Notes: generated from the letters alone by a model not told the origin. DNA of 50,677 nt from Opitutia bacterium (GCA_003153035.1 PMBT01000153.1:1-50677), one strand, 5' to 3'; shown: positions 19,700 to 30,069, counted from the first letter of the stretch. Numbers and translations are program-made.

Positions 19700-20322
19700 C
19701 TATCGCCAGGTGAGGCCGGCGCCGATCGTCACAGCGCTTATTTTCAGATTCCCGGCCGTGCCGCTGGAATAGCAGAGAAAAGGGGTGATGGCCGCGGGGG
19801 TGCTGAACATCGCGTCATAACCGATGCCGGCTTCCCAGCCGGACCCATTTCGGCTTGAGCCAGACGGTGACCCGTGTGGTTCAAACTCCATGGCGAATTG
19901 TCCCAGCCGGTGATCGAGCCGGCGCCGAGCTGCAGGTGGAGATTGGACGTCGCCTGCGGGTAGATCCTCGCCACGGCGAACACCCGGCTGATTCCGGCTC
20001 CCTTCGTCGGGTCATTGGCATTTTCCGCCTGGATCAGCCAGCCGCTGGCTTCGATGCCGAGCAGCAGGTGGGGGTCGACGGCCAGGCCGCCCCCGAGACC
20101 GAGATAAAAGCGCGTGCTGTTATCGGAAAATTCGGGCATCGTCCGATCGAGCTGGCCGGCGCCGAGCTCAAACGTGGCCCACCATTGGCCGGACCGCACC
20201 GGCTCCGCGGCGCCCAGCGACAGGGCCGAGACGGCAAAAAGACCGAGTGCGATCAACACCGGTGCGAATAAGGATGTGCTCCGGCTCGTGGTCCGTGAGC
20301 AGGCAGGATTTGGGGTGTTCAT
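19700..20322 (-). pseudogene. Outer-membrane beta-barrel-like protein interrupted by a frameshift near 19840-19890
   Basis: Frame 1 (19744..20322) gives a signal peptide and GQWWATFELGAGQLDRTMPEFSDNSTRFYLGLGGGLAVDPHLLLGIEASGW...LQLGAGSITGWDNSPWSL, then loses sense. Frame 2 (19700..19891) continues with GSGWEAGIGYDAMFSTPAAITPFLCYSSGTAGNLKISAVTIGAGLTWR, a barrel-type terminal strand. Confidence 0.65.
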
Positions 20323-20633
20323 GAAAAGTGACTAATAGTTCGAGATGGTTCCGGCTGAGGATCGGTCGTCCGCCGCCTGTTGATAAATAGGACCACCGAG
20401 CGCCTCCAACCCGCGATCGGTGCCCTAGCCATCCTGCAGCCGCAGCATCAGCGATCGCCTGGAGAATGCCGGGGACTTCGTCGGCCAAATGCCTGCCGGC
20501 GCCGGGCGTGTAGAACTCCTCGAGCGTGTGCATGGGGCAAGCGCTCTCCGGCATCGGTTGTCCGGCCTCCCCGCTTCGCTGTTGCCCTGTGCGGAAGCGG
20601 GTGGCTTCTCGTTTCTGACGACCCACGTCAGTA

Positions 20634-22814
20634 CTATTTCTCGAGCGTGGTCTGCGGCAGTGGAAAACTGCCCTCCAGCCGGAGATCGCGTGATGAGCCG
20701 CCGACCGAGATCGTGAAATCGTCCTTCTCCGCCACCCACCCATCCTGGTCCGGGCTGTAATAGGCAAACGCCTCGCGTCCGAGTGGAACAGAGACTGTCT
20801 GCTTCTCCCCGGGCTTTAGGAACACCTTGCGGAATCCCTTAAGCTCCCGGAGCGGCCGGGGCAGCCCGGGCTTCGCCTGATGCACGTACACCTGCGCCAC
20901 CTCGGCTCCCGCGCGCTCGCCGGTGTTGGTCACCTCGAATTCCACAGACACGACCGGACCCTGCGGACCCGATCCGGCGGTGAGCTTAAGGCCCGAATAC
21001 GTGAAGCTCGTGTAGGAGAGCCCGAAGCCGAAGGGGAAGAGCGGTTCGACGGCTTTTGTGTCGTACCAGCGATAACCGACGAGCAAGCCCTCGTCGTAGT
21101 GCTCGACGCCGTTTTCACCGGGGTAGGCACGCGCGCCGCCGGAAAACGCCGGCGTATCCTCGAGCTTCTTCGGGAACGTACACGGCAACCGGCCCGATGG
21201 GTTCACGTCGCCAAAGAGAACGCCGGCAATCGCCGTACCCGCTTCCATGCCGCCGTACCACGCCTGCACCACCGCCGGAACCTGCGCGAGCCAGGCATCC
21301 ATTTCCACCGGCCCGCCGGACACCAGGACCACGATCGTCCGCGGGTTGGCCTGCACCACCTGTTGGATCAGCGCATCCTGGCCATAGGGCAGCTTCAGGT
21401 CCTTCCGGTCGGTGCCTTCGCAATCGAACGGTCGCTGGCGGTTGAGGCCCGCGACCACGATGGTCACATCCGCGGCCTTCGCCGCCAGGACGGCACGCGC
21501 TGCGAGCGCGGTGGCGTCACCATCTTTCCGCCAGCCCTCGGAAAACGTCACATTCACATTGCCGCCGACGCGGCGCAGAATGCCTTCGAGCGGGGAAATC
21601 TCGTAAAACGCCTTGATGCGGGCGCTGTCCCCTCCGTAGGCCTGCAGGCGCACGGCATCGTCGCCGATCACCGCGATCGAGGTGAGCTTGACTGGATCGA
21701 GCGGGAGCGCACCGCTTGCGTTCTTGAGCAGGACCACCGACTCCTCGGCGACGCGGCGGGCCGCTTGCTGGTGAGCCGAAGTGTTGATTGAGCCTTCCGG
21801 GCGAACCTCGAACGCATGCGTGGCGAACATGACGCGGAGATTGCGGCGGACCTTGTCGTCGAGCACCGCCATCGGATACTCGCCCTTTTGCAGACCATCG
21901 CGAAACGCTTCGGCCAGATGAGGCTTTCTTGAGCCCATTTCGAGGTCGAGGCCGTTGAGCACCGCCTCCCTGGTGTCATGCGTGCCACCCCAGTCGGACA
22001 TGACCAGGCCGGGAAAACCCCACTCCCCTTTCAAGACGTGGTTGAGCAGATAGTCATTCTCGCAGCAATACTGGCCGCGGAGTTTATTGTAGGCGCCCAT
22101 GACCGCCCATACGCCACCCTCCTGCACAGCGGCTCGGAACGCCGGCAGGTAGATCTCCCGCAGGGTGCGCTCGTTCATCTCGACGTTGATCGAACCGCGC
22201 CGGGTTTCCTGGTTGTTGGCCGCGAAATGTTTCACGCATGACGCCACGTTGTGCGCCTGCACCGCCCGGATGTAGCTCACCGTCAGGCGCGAGGCGAGAA
22301 ACGGGTCCTCGCCCAGGTATTCGGCATTCCGGCCGTTGAGCGGCGTGCGCATGATGTTCACGCTGGGCCCGAGCATGATGTCTTTCCCACGCTTCCGGGC
22401 CTCCTCGCCGATCACGTCGCCATAGGCTTGCGCGGCCGCGGGATTCCACGTCGCCGCCAGGGCGATCCCCACCGGCAGGCACGTTGTGAAATCGTCCGTC
22501 CGGCCTGCCGGATTGAACGTATTCGCCCCGACGTCCTCACGCACACCGTGAGGCCCGTCAGACATCCAACGCCGGGGCAGGCCGAGGCGGTCGATGGCCG
22601 GCGTGGTAAAGAGCGTGTCGCCATGCACGAGGGAGACCTTCTCATCGAGCGTGAGCCGCGACAACAGGTCGTCGACCCGCGCTTCAAGCGGCTGAGCCGC
22701 GTCCAGGTAAAGCGGGCGCTCCTGCGCCTCCGCAGGAACCGCCAGCAACGCGACGGCGAACGCCGGCAAGCCGAAAATCAACGCGTTGATGAATCGGAGG
22801 CGAGATGGTCTCAT
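20634..22814 (-). CDS. Beta-glucosidase/beta-xylosidase-type GH3
   Basis: Signal peptide; VDDLLSRLTLDEKVSLVHGD; KHFAANNQETRRGSINVEMNERTLREIYLPAFRAAVQEGGVWAVMGAYNKLRGQYCCENDYLLNHVLKGEWGFPGLVMSDWGGTHDT. Confidence 0.96.
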   Translation of the reverse strand: MRPSRLRFINALIFGLPAFAVALLAVPAEAQERPLYLDAAQPLEARVDDLLSRLTLDEKVSLVHGDTLFTTPAIDRLGLPRRWMSDGPHGVREDVGANTFNPAGRTDDFTTCLPVGIALAATWNPAAAQAYGDVIGEEARKRGKDIMLGPSVNIMRTPLNGRNAEYLGEDPFLASRLTVSYIRAVQAHNVASCVKHFAANNQETRRGSINVEMNERTLREIYLPAFRAAVQEGGVWAVMGAYNKLRGQYCCENDYLLNHVLKGEWGFPGLVMSDWGGTHDTREAVLNGLDLEMGSRKPHLAEAFRDGLQKGEYPMAVLDDKVRRNLRVMFATHAFEVRPEGSINTSAHQQAARRVAEESVVLLKNASGALPLDPVKLTSIAVIGDDAVRLQAYGGDSARIKAFYEISPLEGILRRVGGNVNVTFSEGWRKDGDATALAARAVLAAKAADVTIVVAGLNRQRPFDCEGTDRKDLKLPYGQDALIQQVVQANPRTIVVLVSGGPVEMDAWLAQVPAVVQAWYGGMEAGTAIAGVLFGDVNPSGRLPCTFPKKLEDTPAFSGGARAYPGENGVEHYDEGLLVGYRWYDTKAVEPLFPFGFGLSYTSFTYSGLKLTAGSGPQGPVVSVEFEVTNTGERAGAEVAQVYVHQAKPGLPRPLRELKGFRKVFLKPGEKQTVSVPLGREAFAYYSPDQDGWVAEKDDFTISVGGSSRDLRLEGSFPLPQTTLEK

Positions 22815-22841
22815 GACGGCAGGCTGCCCCGGCTGCGATGT

Positions 22842-25724
22842 CTACCTGAAGGACAGATCGATCGCCTCTCCCCGATACCGCACGGAGCGATCCGGCGGCG
22901 GCGCAAGGCTGAATCCGACTGGTTTCTGCTTCGAAACCAATATCACCTCAATCGTCCGCTCTGTGAGCATGCCCGGAAATGAACCCTCGCGCTGCCCGAC
23001 CGTCAGGACCCGCTTGGTGTCATTCCAGTGGATCGGGATACGTGCGAAGGCGCCCTTTTCGTAACCATAGGTCAGGCCATCGTCTTCGTAGAGAGTGAAC
23101 GCGCCGTCTGCGCCAGCATAGACATAGAGGGTGATCGGATCGGCCGGCTTCTCCCCCGTATACTGGAGTTCCGGGCCGACCGGAATGATTGAGCCGGCCC
23201 GTGCAAAAACGGGAATCGAATCGTACGGCGCCAGCGCCTCAACCGTCTGGCCACCCGGCATCGCTGCCCCAGTCCAAAAATCGTACCACGCCGCCGCCGG
23301 CGGGAGGTAAACCTGCCGGCTGCGCGCCTGGGGTATCGTCACCGGATTGACCAGCAGCGCGGGCCCGAACATGTACTGATCGGTAATCTTGCGGGCAGTG
23401 GCGTCGGCCCGGAAATCCATGACGAGTGCGCGCATGATCGTGCCGCCTTCCTGGGTGACCGCGCCAGCCAGCGAATAGATGTAGGGCAGCATCCGGTAGC
23501 GCAGCCGGTCGTACTTGAGCAGCGCCTGGTAGGCCGGCGATTTCTCGCCTCCAAACTGCCACATCTCCCGATTCGGATATTCGCCGTGCACCCGCAGCAG
23601 TGGGGTGAAGGTGCCGAACTGGAACCAGCGCGTGTTCAGCTCCCGCCAGTCCTCCATATCCTTGGCCGACGGCTCCGCAAAGATCGGTTCTCCGGTGGAG
23701 GTGTGGTCCCGGACCGGCGCAAAGCGGCCCGGCACCGAGAACCCACCGATATCCATGGTCCAATACGGCAGTCCTGAGAGCGAAAAACTCAGGCCTGCCT
23801 GGACCTGCTTGGCGAGAGCGGTCCAGGTCGAACTAGTGTCGCCGGACCACACGGCGGCGGCATAGCGCTGTTGTCCGGCAAAACCCGAGCGGGTCAGGAT
23901 GAAGACGCGCTGATCCGGCGCGGCGGCGCGCTGCCCATCGTACACCGCCTGGGAATTCTCGAGGGGAAAGGCATTCAGCACGCGCGAGCCGGGCCCGAGC
24001 GCCGTCGGATTCATGTAATCGCGCTGTCCGTCGAGAGTCGGCGCTCGAGTGAGATCCGGCTCGGTGGCATCCAGCCACCACGCGTCCACTTTCTTGCTGA
24101 AAAGTTCGCGGTTCATCTGTGACCAGAACAGCTGCCGGGCCTCGGAATTGAAGGCGTCGTAAAACGTGTAGGGGAATCGTACCCAGTCGCGGATACCGTC
24201 CTTCAGATTTCGCTCATAGAGAAAGCCGCGCGCATGCATCGCCTCGAAGTTTTCCGTGCCGGGATAGAATTTCGGCCAGACAGAGATCATCAGGCGGGCG
24301 TGCTGTTCGTGGATCGCCTGGATCCAGCCCGCAGGATCCGGGAACCGCGCCGGGTCGAACTGGTGCGAGCCCCAGGCGTCTTCTTTCCAATAGAACCAAT
24401 CCTGCACGATATTGTCGAACGGGATGCCGCGCGAACGGAATCCCTTGACGACATCGAGGCTCTCCTGCGCGGTCTTGTAGCGCTGCCGGCTCTGCCACAG
24501 GCCGAAGGCCCATTGCGGCATCATCGGCGCCTCCCCGGTGATGCGGCGGTAGCCGGCCACGACCTGGTCGAGAGCAGGCCCGTAGACAAAATAGTAGTCA
24601 ACCGTCTCGCCCACTTCAGACCAGAGCGAAGTGGCGGTGCCGACCGCCGGCGTCTTCCAGCGCAGTTGCACCACCGGCGGGCGATCGTCGCACGTCCACT
24701 CGAGCTTGATCGCATACCGTTGGCCCGCCTCGAGCCGCACGCGCGCCAGGTCATACCAAGGGAGCCAGCCTTGCCGCCAGTGGTCGGCGACCAGCTTGCC
24801 GTCGACCCACATTTTGAGTCCGCCATCGGAGTAGGTTTGAAATTGATAGTCGCCGCTCACTTCCGGTGCGACGCTGCCCTCCCAGCGCACGCTGATCGGA
24901 CCCCGCTCCAGCAACGCGGGATGGATGGCGGCGTTGGTCATGAACCGGCCGGCCGGCAAGATGTCGATCTGTCCGTCCACCCGCTCCGCGACCCGCCGTC
25001 CAAACGCGCCGTCAGCGTAGTAAGTTCCGGTGAGACCGCCGGGGCGGCCGGTTGTGTCCCTCAGCTGCGCGGCGGGAATCGCCTCGAACGGCCGCAGATT
25101 TCCGAATCGCGTGTAGGACGGATTATCCCAGAGAAGGCCGTACCCCCGGCTCGATACGAGAAACGGCACGGCGACCGAACCATTATGCTGCCAGAGGTCG
25201 AGATCATAGCCCCTGATGTCAACCAACCCAAGCTGATTCTGGCCCAGGCCGTAGAGCGATTCGTCAGCGTTCGGTTCCCACTCCTGCCGAGCGTGCGTGG
25301 TCTGCACACCCTGCACTTCCGCTGGGATCAGGGTCCGGCCGCCCGTTTTCTCAGTGAGAATCGACTGCCCGGAGGAATCGAGAAACGACACCGCCCCCGT
25401 GCCGAGGTCGACCCTCACTTTGAGCTTCGCCGTGGCCAGCATTGCCACGCCTGGTTCCGTCGTCAGCTTCCACGGCGGCGGCCTGTAACTCCTCGGTTGA
25501 ACAACTAGGCTCGGGCGCTCGAACACCGCCCGGTCCCTCGCATAGGCGACGCGGACAATGCCGTCCGCCCGGATCGCGACCTTGAGAAAGGCGTCGCCGA
25601 CCGGGACCATTATCCCGTCGGGGAGTTTCTCCAATTCCTGTGCCGCGGTCTGGGGCGCGGCGAGGAGGAAGGCGAGCACCGCAGTAGCGGCGATGATGGA
25701 GGGGCGGATGGCAGAGGCGTGCAT
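22842..25724 (-). CDS. GH31 glycosidase with inserted PA14-like domain, probable alpha-xylosidase
   Basis: GLGQNQLGLVDIRGYDLDLWQHNGSVAVPFLVSSRGYGLLWDN; PA14-like RVDGQIDILPAGRFMTNAAIHPALLERGPISVRWEGSVAPEVSGDYQFQTYSDGGLKMWVDGKLVADHW; nucleophile region VDAWWLDATEPDL. Confidence 0.93.
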   Translation of the reverse strand: MHASAIRPSIIAATAVLAFLLAAPQTAAQELEKLPDGIMVPVGDAFLKVAIRADGIVRVAYARDRAVFERPSLVVQPRSYRPPPWKLTTEPGVAMLATAKLKVRVDLGTGAVSFLDSSGQSILTEKTGGRTLIPAEVQGVQTTHARQEWEPNADESLYGLGQNQLGLVDIRGYDLDLWQHNGSVAVPFLVSSRGYGLLWDNPSYTRFGNLRPFEAIPAAQLRDTTGRPGGLTGTYYADGAFGRRVAERVDGQIDILPAGRFMTNAAIHPALLERGPISVRWEGSVAPEVSGDYQFQTYSDGGLKMWVDGKLVADHWRQGWLPWYDLARVRLEAGQRYAIKLEWTCDDRPPVVQLRWKTPAVGTATSLWSEVGETVDYYFVYGPALDQVVAGYRRITGEAPMMPQWAFGLWQSRQRYKTAQESLDVVKGFRSRGIPFDNIVQDWFYWKEDAWGSHQFDPARFPDPAGWIQAIHEQHARLMISVWPKFYPGTENFEAMHARGFLYERNLKDGIRDWVRFPYTFYDAFNSEARQLFWSQMNRELFSKKVDAWWLDATEPDLTRAPTLDGQRDYMNPTALGPGSRVLNAFPLENSQAVYDGQRAAAPDQRVFILTRSGFAGQQRYAAAVWSGDTSSTWTALAKQVQAGLSFSLSGLPYWTMDIGGFSVPGRFAPVRDHTSTGEPIFAEPSAKDMEDWRELNTRWFQFGTFTPLLRVHGEYPNREMWQFGGEKSPAYQALLKYDRLRYRMLPYIYSLAGAVTQEGGTIMRALVMDFRADATARKITDQYMFGPALLVNPVTIPQARSRQVYLPPAAAWYDFWTGAAMPGGQTVEALAPYDSIPVFARAGSIIPVGPELQYTGEKPADPITLYVYAGADGAFTLYEDDGLTYGYEKGAFARIPIHWNDTKRVLTVGQREGSFPGMLTERTIEVILVSKQKPVGFSLAPPPDRSVRYRGEAIDLSFR

Positions 25725-25829
25725 GTTCGGGGAAAGACCGGCAGCTTGTGCCAGCTCCGCCAACCCCGCCAAGCATTTCTTTGCGAAGACTCGCCAGCGT
25801 CTGGCGCCCTTAATCTTCCGGCTCTGATG

Positions 25830-28157
25830 TCACTCGATCACCGCCACCTCGTGGTCAAGGAGAGTCGGAAGTTCAAACCGGCACCAGCCGCCGCTCTTCG
25901 TGACCGCAGCCGTCCGACCGGAAACGAGCAGGCGAAGGCTAAGCCCTCGCACCTCCTCCGGCAGTCTCATGCTCACCTGTAACGGACCAACCGGGATCAA
26001 CTCGTCCACCGGCGCCCGCCAGGTTCCGGCGTTGGTCAGGTTGACCACATGGAGAATCGCCCGGCTGTTCTGGCGGTACAGATGGCAGTCGATCAGGCCC
26101 GGTCCCTCCACCGCGAGGGGCAGGTCGTCCTTTGCCATCCAGCGCACGAGATTGGCCAGCAAATTGGCGTGGTCGGGCAGATGGTCCCGGCCATAGCGCC
26201 GGTCGAGGTCGGCCGGGAGAAACGCCACCCGCGCGCCGCCTGCCCGCGCGTTCAGGATCAGTCCCGGAATGTCGGTTCGCGGCTCGCGCATCCAGACTGC
26301 TTCCGGTGGCATGACCGGAAGCGGCGGCACAAACGTCAGCAACACCTGGGCCGAGGGGTCGAGGCGCAGCGGTTCCAGGATGCCGCCGAACGGCAGGAGG
26401 TCGGTTTCGTCGAAGCCGCGCAGGGCCGGGTGACGTTCACCCAGGGGTGGCGGCTCGCCGGCGGCATGCGGCCCGTCAGTGCGCGCCCGCAATTCGGGCG
26501 TCAACCGCAGGTAGCTGTGCGCGGTGTCCGCCGCCCACTGCCGGCGGGTGGCCTCCCGTCGCGCGCCGTGCGCCGCGGGCAGGTGGACGCCAAACAAATC
26601 CGCCAGCGCAAAATCCGGCCGCGGATCGCCCCAGGCATCGCCGAGGCTGCTCTGGCCGGTGGCCAGCAGGCCGCCGCCGCGTTCCACGAAGCGGCGAACA
26701 CTGGCCGCTTGCTCGTCCGACATTGCGCCGAGATTGGGCAGGATCAGCAAACGAAACTGGGCCGCGTCGCGCTCCAAGTCGTCGATATGCACCGGCAGAT
26801 AGGGGATGCGCGCCCGGACCAATGCCTGGCGGATGCCGTCCCACGGAAGCTCGACCTGCAACTCGGGCTCGTCGCGGCCGAAGTAATCCGTGTTCTGCTG
26901 CGACCACACCACTCCCACCGTGGCAATTGGCTGGCGGTTGACCAACAGCGCCTCGTTGGCTTGATGCCACTGACAGAGGGCCACAGCCGTGCGGTACATG
27001 CGCCGGTCCTCGTCGTAGGCGCCCACATGATGCCACCACGGCTGGATACCGCCCGCAAACCCATCGACCATCCACAAGCGGACCTCGGCTTCCGGCTTGC
27101 TCGCAAAACGAAACGTCGGACTCGTCGTCTGATACATCGCCATGCTCTCCGGGATGAGTTTGTCCCACCCCAGCAGCCCGTGCACAAGCTTGCCGACCTC
27201 GCCATTGCGCTGGAAGCCCGAGGCGTTTGCCCGGCGCTGGTCGTCGAGCATGATGATCTCCGCGCGCCGGCAGATCGCCCTTAGATCGCGAAATTGCTCC
27301 GCCTGGTAGGTGATGTCGCCGCCGTTCATGCCCACCCACAGGCAGTCGGGCCCGCCCGCCGAACGCGTGACGCGATTGTTCTGATCCCAGATTTCGAGCC
27401 GGCGTTCATAGCCCCACCGAATCCATTCCCGGTAAGTTGGGTCGTTCCAATCCTTGCGCGCCGGCAGGCTGCTACCGGTGCGCGCGCGGAATTTCGCCTG
27501 GCAGTTTGTGCAGAAACAGATGCTGTTGCGTCCGAGTCCGCTCCAGCTGTTGTCCGTGAACCCCTCCGGACGGTAGCGCTCGATGATTTCGCGCAGGATG
27601 GCCGGAATGTGTTCGTCGTAATACGGGCCATTGACGCAGCTGACGTAGAGTTCGCGCGATTGGTAGGGCGTGCCGGCGGCATCGACGGTGAACCAGTCGG
27701 GATGAGCCCGGTAAAACTCCTCGTGCGCGCCGTTGGAATCCATCCGGGCAAACACTGCCAGGCCGTCCTCGTGGGCGGCGCGGCACAGTTCGCCGAACAA
27801 ATCGCGGTCGCCGAGGAACCGGGCGCGGCGGTGCCCGAGCACCTCGGTCGGATAATACGCCACGATGCCACCGGCGTTGATAATGACGCCCTGGAGGCGG
27901 GTGCGTTGCCACTGCTGGCGCCACCAGGCGATGTCGTAGCGCGTGGGATCCAGCTCGGTGATGTTGGTCTGGCCCCACCGCAGCGCGCGACGGTGCCATG
28001 GTAGCACACGTTGAGCCGCGGACGCGTCCCGCATTTCCCCCGACGCCAGCGCTGCGAGCCGTGGGCTCGCCAATGCAGCCGTGGCCAGCGCAGCCTTTTT
28101 CAGGAAATCCCGTCGCGAATCATCTACGGAGGACACGCTAGCTGGGGGCTGGTTCAT
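25830..28157 (-). CDS. Tat-exported hypothetical glycosyl hydrolase (GHL6-like TIM barrel plus beta-galactosidase-trimerisation-like region)
   Basis: SRRDFLKKAALATAALASPRLAALA Tat signal; NAGGIVAYYPTEVLGHRRARFLGDRDLFGELCRAAHEDGLAVFARMDSNGAHEEFYRAHPDWFTVDAAGTPYQSRELYVSCVNGPYYDEHIPAILREIIERYRPEGFTDNSW...ICFCTNCQAKF. Confidence 0.8.
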   Translation of the reverse strand: MNQPPASVSSVDDSRRDFLKKAALATAALASPRLAALASGEMRDASAAQRVLPWHRRALRWGQTNITELDPTRYDIAWWRQQWQRTRLQGVIINAGGIVAYYPTEVLGHRRARFLGDRDLFGELCRAAHEDGLAVFARMDSNGAHEEFYRAHPDWFTVDAAGTPYQSRELYVSCVNGPYYDEHIPAILREIIERYRPEGFTDNSWSGLGRNSICFCTNCQAKFRARTGSSLPARKDWNDPTYREWIRWGYERRLEIWDQNNRVTRSAGGPDCLWVGMNGGDITYQAEQFRDLRAICRRAEIIMLDDQRRANASGFQRNGEVGKLVHGLLGWDKLIPESMAMYQTTSPTFRFASKPEAEVRLWMVDGFAGGIQPWWHHVGAYDEDRRMYRTAVALCQWHQANEALLVNRQPIATVGVVWSQQNTDYFGRDEPELQVELPWDGIRQALVRARIPYLPVHIDDLERDAAQFRLLILPNLGAMSDEQAASVRRFVERGGGLLATGQSSLGDAWGDPRPDFALADLFGVHLPAAHGARREATRRQWAADTAHSYLRLTPELRARTDGPHAAGEPPPLGERHPALRGFDETDLLPFGGILEPLRLDPSAQVLLTFVPPLPVMPPEAVWMREPRTDIPGLILNARAGGARVAFLPADLDRRYGRDHLPDHANLLANLVRWMAKDDLPLAVEGPGLIDCHLYRQNSRAILHVVNLTNAGTWRAPVDELIPVGPLQVSMRLPEEVRGLSLRLLVSGRTAAVTKSGGWCRFELPTLLDHEVAVIE

Positions 28158-28241
28158 GGAAAGGTCCGAGTTGGATGACGTTGCTTGCGATTCGGAAATC
28201 GTGGGTGGCCGGGGGCAACCGCAAAACCAAGTACCCAAGCG

Positions 28242-29924
28242 CTAAGGTGAATAAGCGCCGACGGTGGCGCTTTTCGCTGAGAAAAAGTCTGCGAGCGGAT
28301 TGTCCTTGAGCGCCTTTAGTCCGGCGATCACGCAGGCGGCATTCAACTCGGCCCCCGCTGCGCTCGTGTGCGTGTGCGGGTCGGCGAACATCGGCTCCAC
28401 CTTCTCCGGGCCGAGCTCGTCGTACCGGCGCGCGATGATCTCATTGAGATCGACAAAGGCCACCCCCTCGGTCGCGGCCACCTGCTCGGCCCAGCCGGCA
28501 TAACTGTCTTTGCTGCGGAGGATCTTTCCGTCCTTCCAGGTTTTGCGCGGTACCAGCGAGCAGACAATCGGCGTCGCCCCCCTCGCCCGCGTGTCGGCGA
28601 TGAGTTTTCGCAGGTACCAGCCGTAGGTATGAACCACCTCATGCTTGTGGGTGAGCAGGTTGTCGATCTCCTCGCACTCCTCGCCCATCCCGGCCTTGGT
28701 GCCGCGGGCGCGCGAGGTGTCGTTCAGGGCTCCATTGTCGTTGTGGCCAAACTGCATCATGACAAAGTCGCCCGGCTTTAGCATCGCCAGCACGCGCTCC
28801 CAGTGTCCCAAAGTCAGATACGTGCGGCTGCTCAGGCCGCCCACGGCGCGGTTCACCACGTTGATCCGGGCCGCGTCGAAATAGGCGGCGATGGGCTCGC
28901 CCCACCCCCACTGGCCGTTGACACCGTCGCCCCGGCCGTTCCGGACAGTCGAGTCGCCAATGAGAAAAAGCGTCGGCAGCTTGGGGTTCGCCGGTTCGGG
29001 CAGGTGCAACCAGGCGAGAAAACCCGGCGTGCGGGCCGTGCCGGACGCGGCGACCGGCACCTCCAGGCCCTTGGCGGACATGAAGCGGTCGAGCGGGTAG
29101 CTGGCGAGCGCCTTCAGACCGGCCACGACGGAGGCCGCGTTGAGTTCCGCCCCTTCCGCATTCGTGTGCGTGTGGTCGCGCGGGAAGAATTTCTTCACCG
29201 TGTCCGCTCCCATCTTCTCGTACTGATCGGCGATGATCGTGGTGACGTCGACAAAGGCTGCCCCCTCGGTTCGGGCGATTTCGGCGGACCATTTTCCGTA
29301 ATCGCCCGGGCCGCGCTCCACCTTTCCGTCCTTCCAGATATTGCGCACCGTGAGGGACAGCACGATGGGGGTGGCGCCCTTTGCCCGCGCCTCGTTGACG
29401 AATTTCCGCATGTACCAGCCGAAAGTGTGCACGACCTCGTGCTGCTTCGTGACAACGTTGTCGATCTCCCTGCTTTCGTCGCCGAGACCGGGCAGGGAAC
29501 CGCGGGCGCGCAGCGGGCTCTTCGAGCCTGGCGGTTCCTCGTTGATCGCCCCTCCGTCGTTGTGGCCGAACTGGATCAGAACGAAATCCCCCGGTTTCAA
29601 GTCGGCCAGAACCTTGTCCCACAACTCTTCCATCAGGAACGTCCGGCTGCTGCGGCCGGGGCGCGCCCGGTTGGCAACGTTGAGCTTTGCCGGATCGAAA
29701 AAAGTGGGCACCGGCACCGCCCAGCCGACCGCGACTCCGTCGTTGCTGGCGGCCGTGGAGTCACCGACGACAAAAAGCGTCGGCAACCTGGGATCGAGCG
29801 GGACCGGCGCCACCGCGCGCTCGGATGGCGGCGGAGGCACGGAGACATCGCCGCCCGGACTCTGTCCCCGAACGGACGCGGTCAGCAAAAGACCGAAGGC
29901 GATGAAGGCAACGTTACGCTCCAT
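28242..29924 (-). CDS. Tandem two-domain SGNH/GDSL esterase (rhamnogalacturonan-acetylesterase-like, CE12-type)
   Basis: Two full repeats: PTLFVVGDSTAAS..IQFGHNDGGA..FPRDHTHTNAEGAELNA and PTLFLIGDSTVRN..MQFGHNDNGA..FADPHTHTSAAGAELNA. Start taken at MERNVAFIAFGLLLTASVRG (29924). Confidence 0.9.
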   Translation of the reverse strand: MERNVAFIAFGLLLTASVRGQSPGGDVSVPPPPSERAVAPVPLDPRLPTLFVVGDSTAASNDGVAVGWAVPVPTFFDPAKLNVANRARPGRSSRTFLMEELWDKVLADLKPGDFVLIQFGHNDGGAINEEPPGSKSPLRARGSLPGLGDESREIDNVVTKQHEVVHTFGWYMRKFVNEARAKGATPIVLSLTVRNIWKDGKVERGPGDYGKWSAEIARTEGAAFVDVTTIIADQYEKMGADTVKKFFPRDHTHTNAEGAELNAASVVAGLKALASYPLDRFMSAKGLEVPVAASGTARTPGFLAWLHLPEPANPKLPTLFLIGDSTVRNGRGDGVNGQWGWGEPIAAYFDAARINVVNRAVGGLSSRTYLTLGHWERVLAMLKPGDFVMMQFGHNDNGALNDTSRARGTKAGMGEECEEIDNLLTHKHEVVHTYGWYLRKLIADTRARGATPIVCSLVPRKTWKDGKILRSKDSYAGWAEQVAATEGVAFVDLNEIIARRYDELGPEKVEPMFADPHTHTSAAGAELNAACVIAGLKALKDNPLADFFSAKSATVGAYSP

Positions 29925-30013
29925 GATCGCGGGCATCGTTCGCATGGACGCCATCCCATCATGAACCCGTGCGGCGTCAATCGCCGCTCCGGGAAAACAG
30001 TGACCTGAGCTGC

Positions 30014-30066
30014 CATTGCGAGGAGCCCGCCGCTGCGGGTGGCGCCGTGATCCACCGATCCGCTTC
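30014..30066. repeat. Truncated copy of the CATTGCGAGGAGC-type dispersed intergenic repeat
   Basis: cattgcgaggagcccgccgctgcgggtggcgccgtgatcca... resembles the left half of the element at 50101..50170; reads CHCEEPAAAGGAVIH in one frame. Confidence 0.5.
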
Positions 30067-30069
30067 GGC

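Noticed and set aside
20168-20767. 199-aa minus-strand ORF upstream of the barrel-like gene
   Set aside because: Overlaps GH3 and the barrel gene in other frames; no coherent motif.
25773-25829. GCCAG-ACG-CTGGC hairpin between GH31 and the GHL6-like gene
   Set aside because: Only a 5-bp stem with no T-run; too weak to call a terminator.
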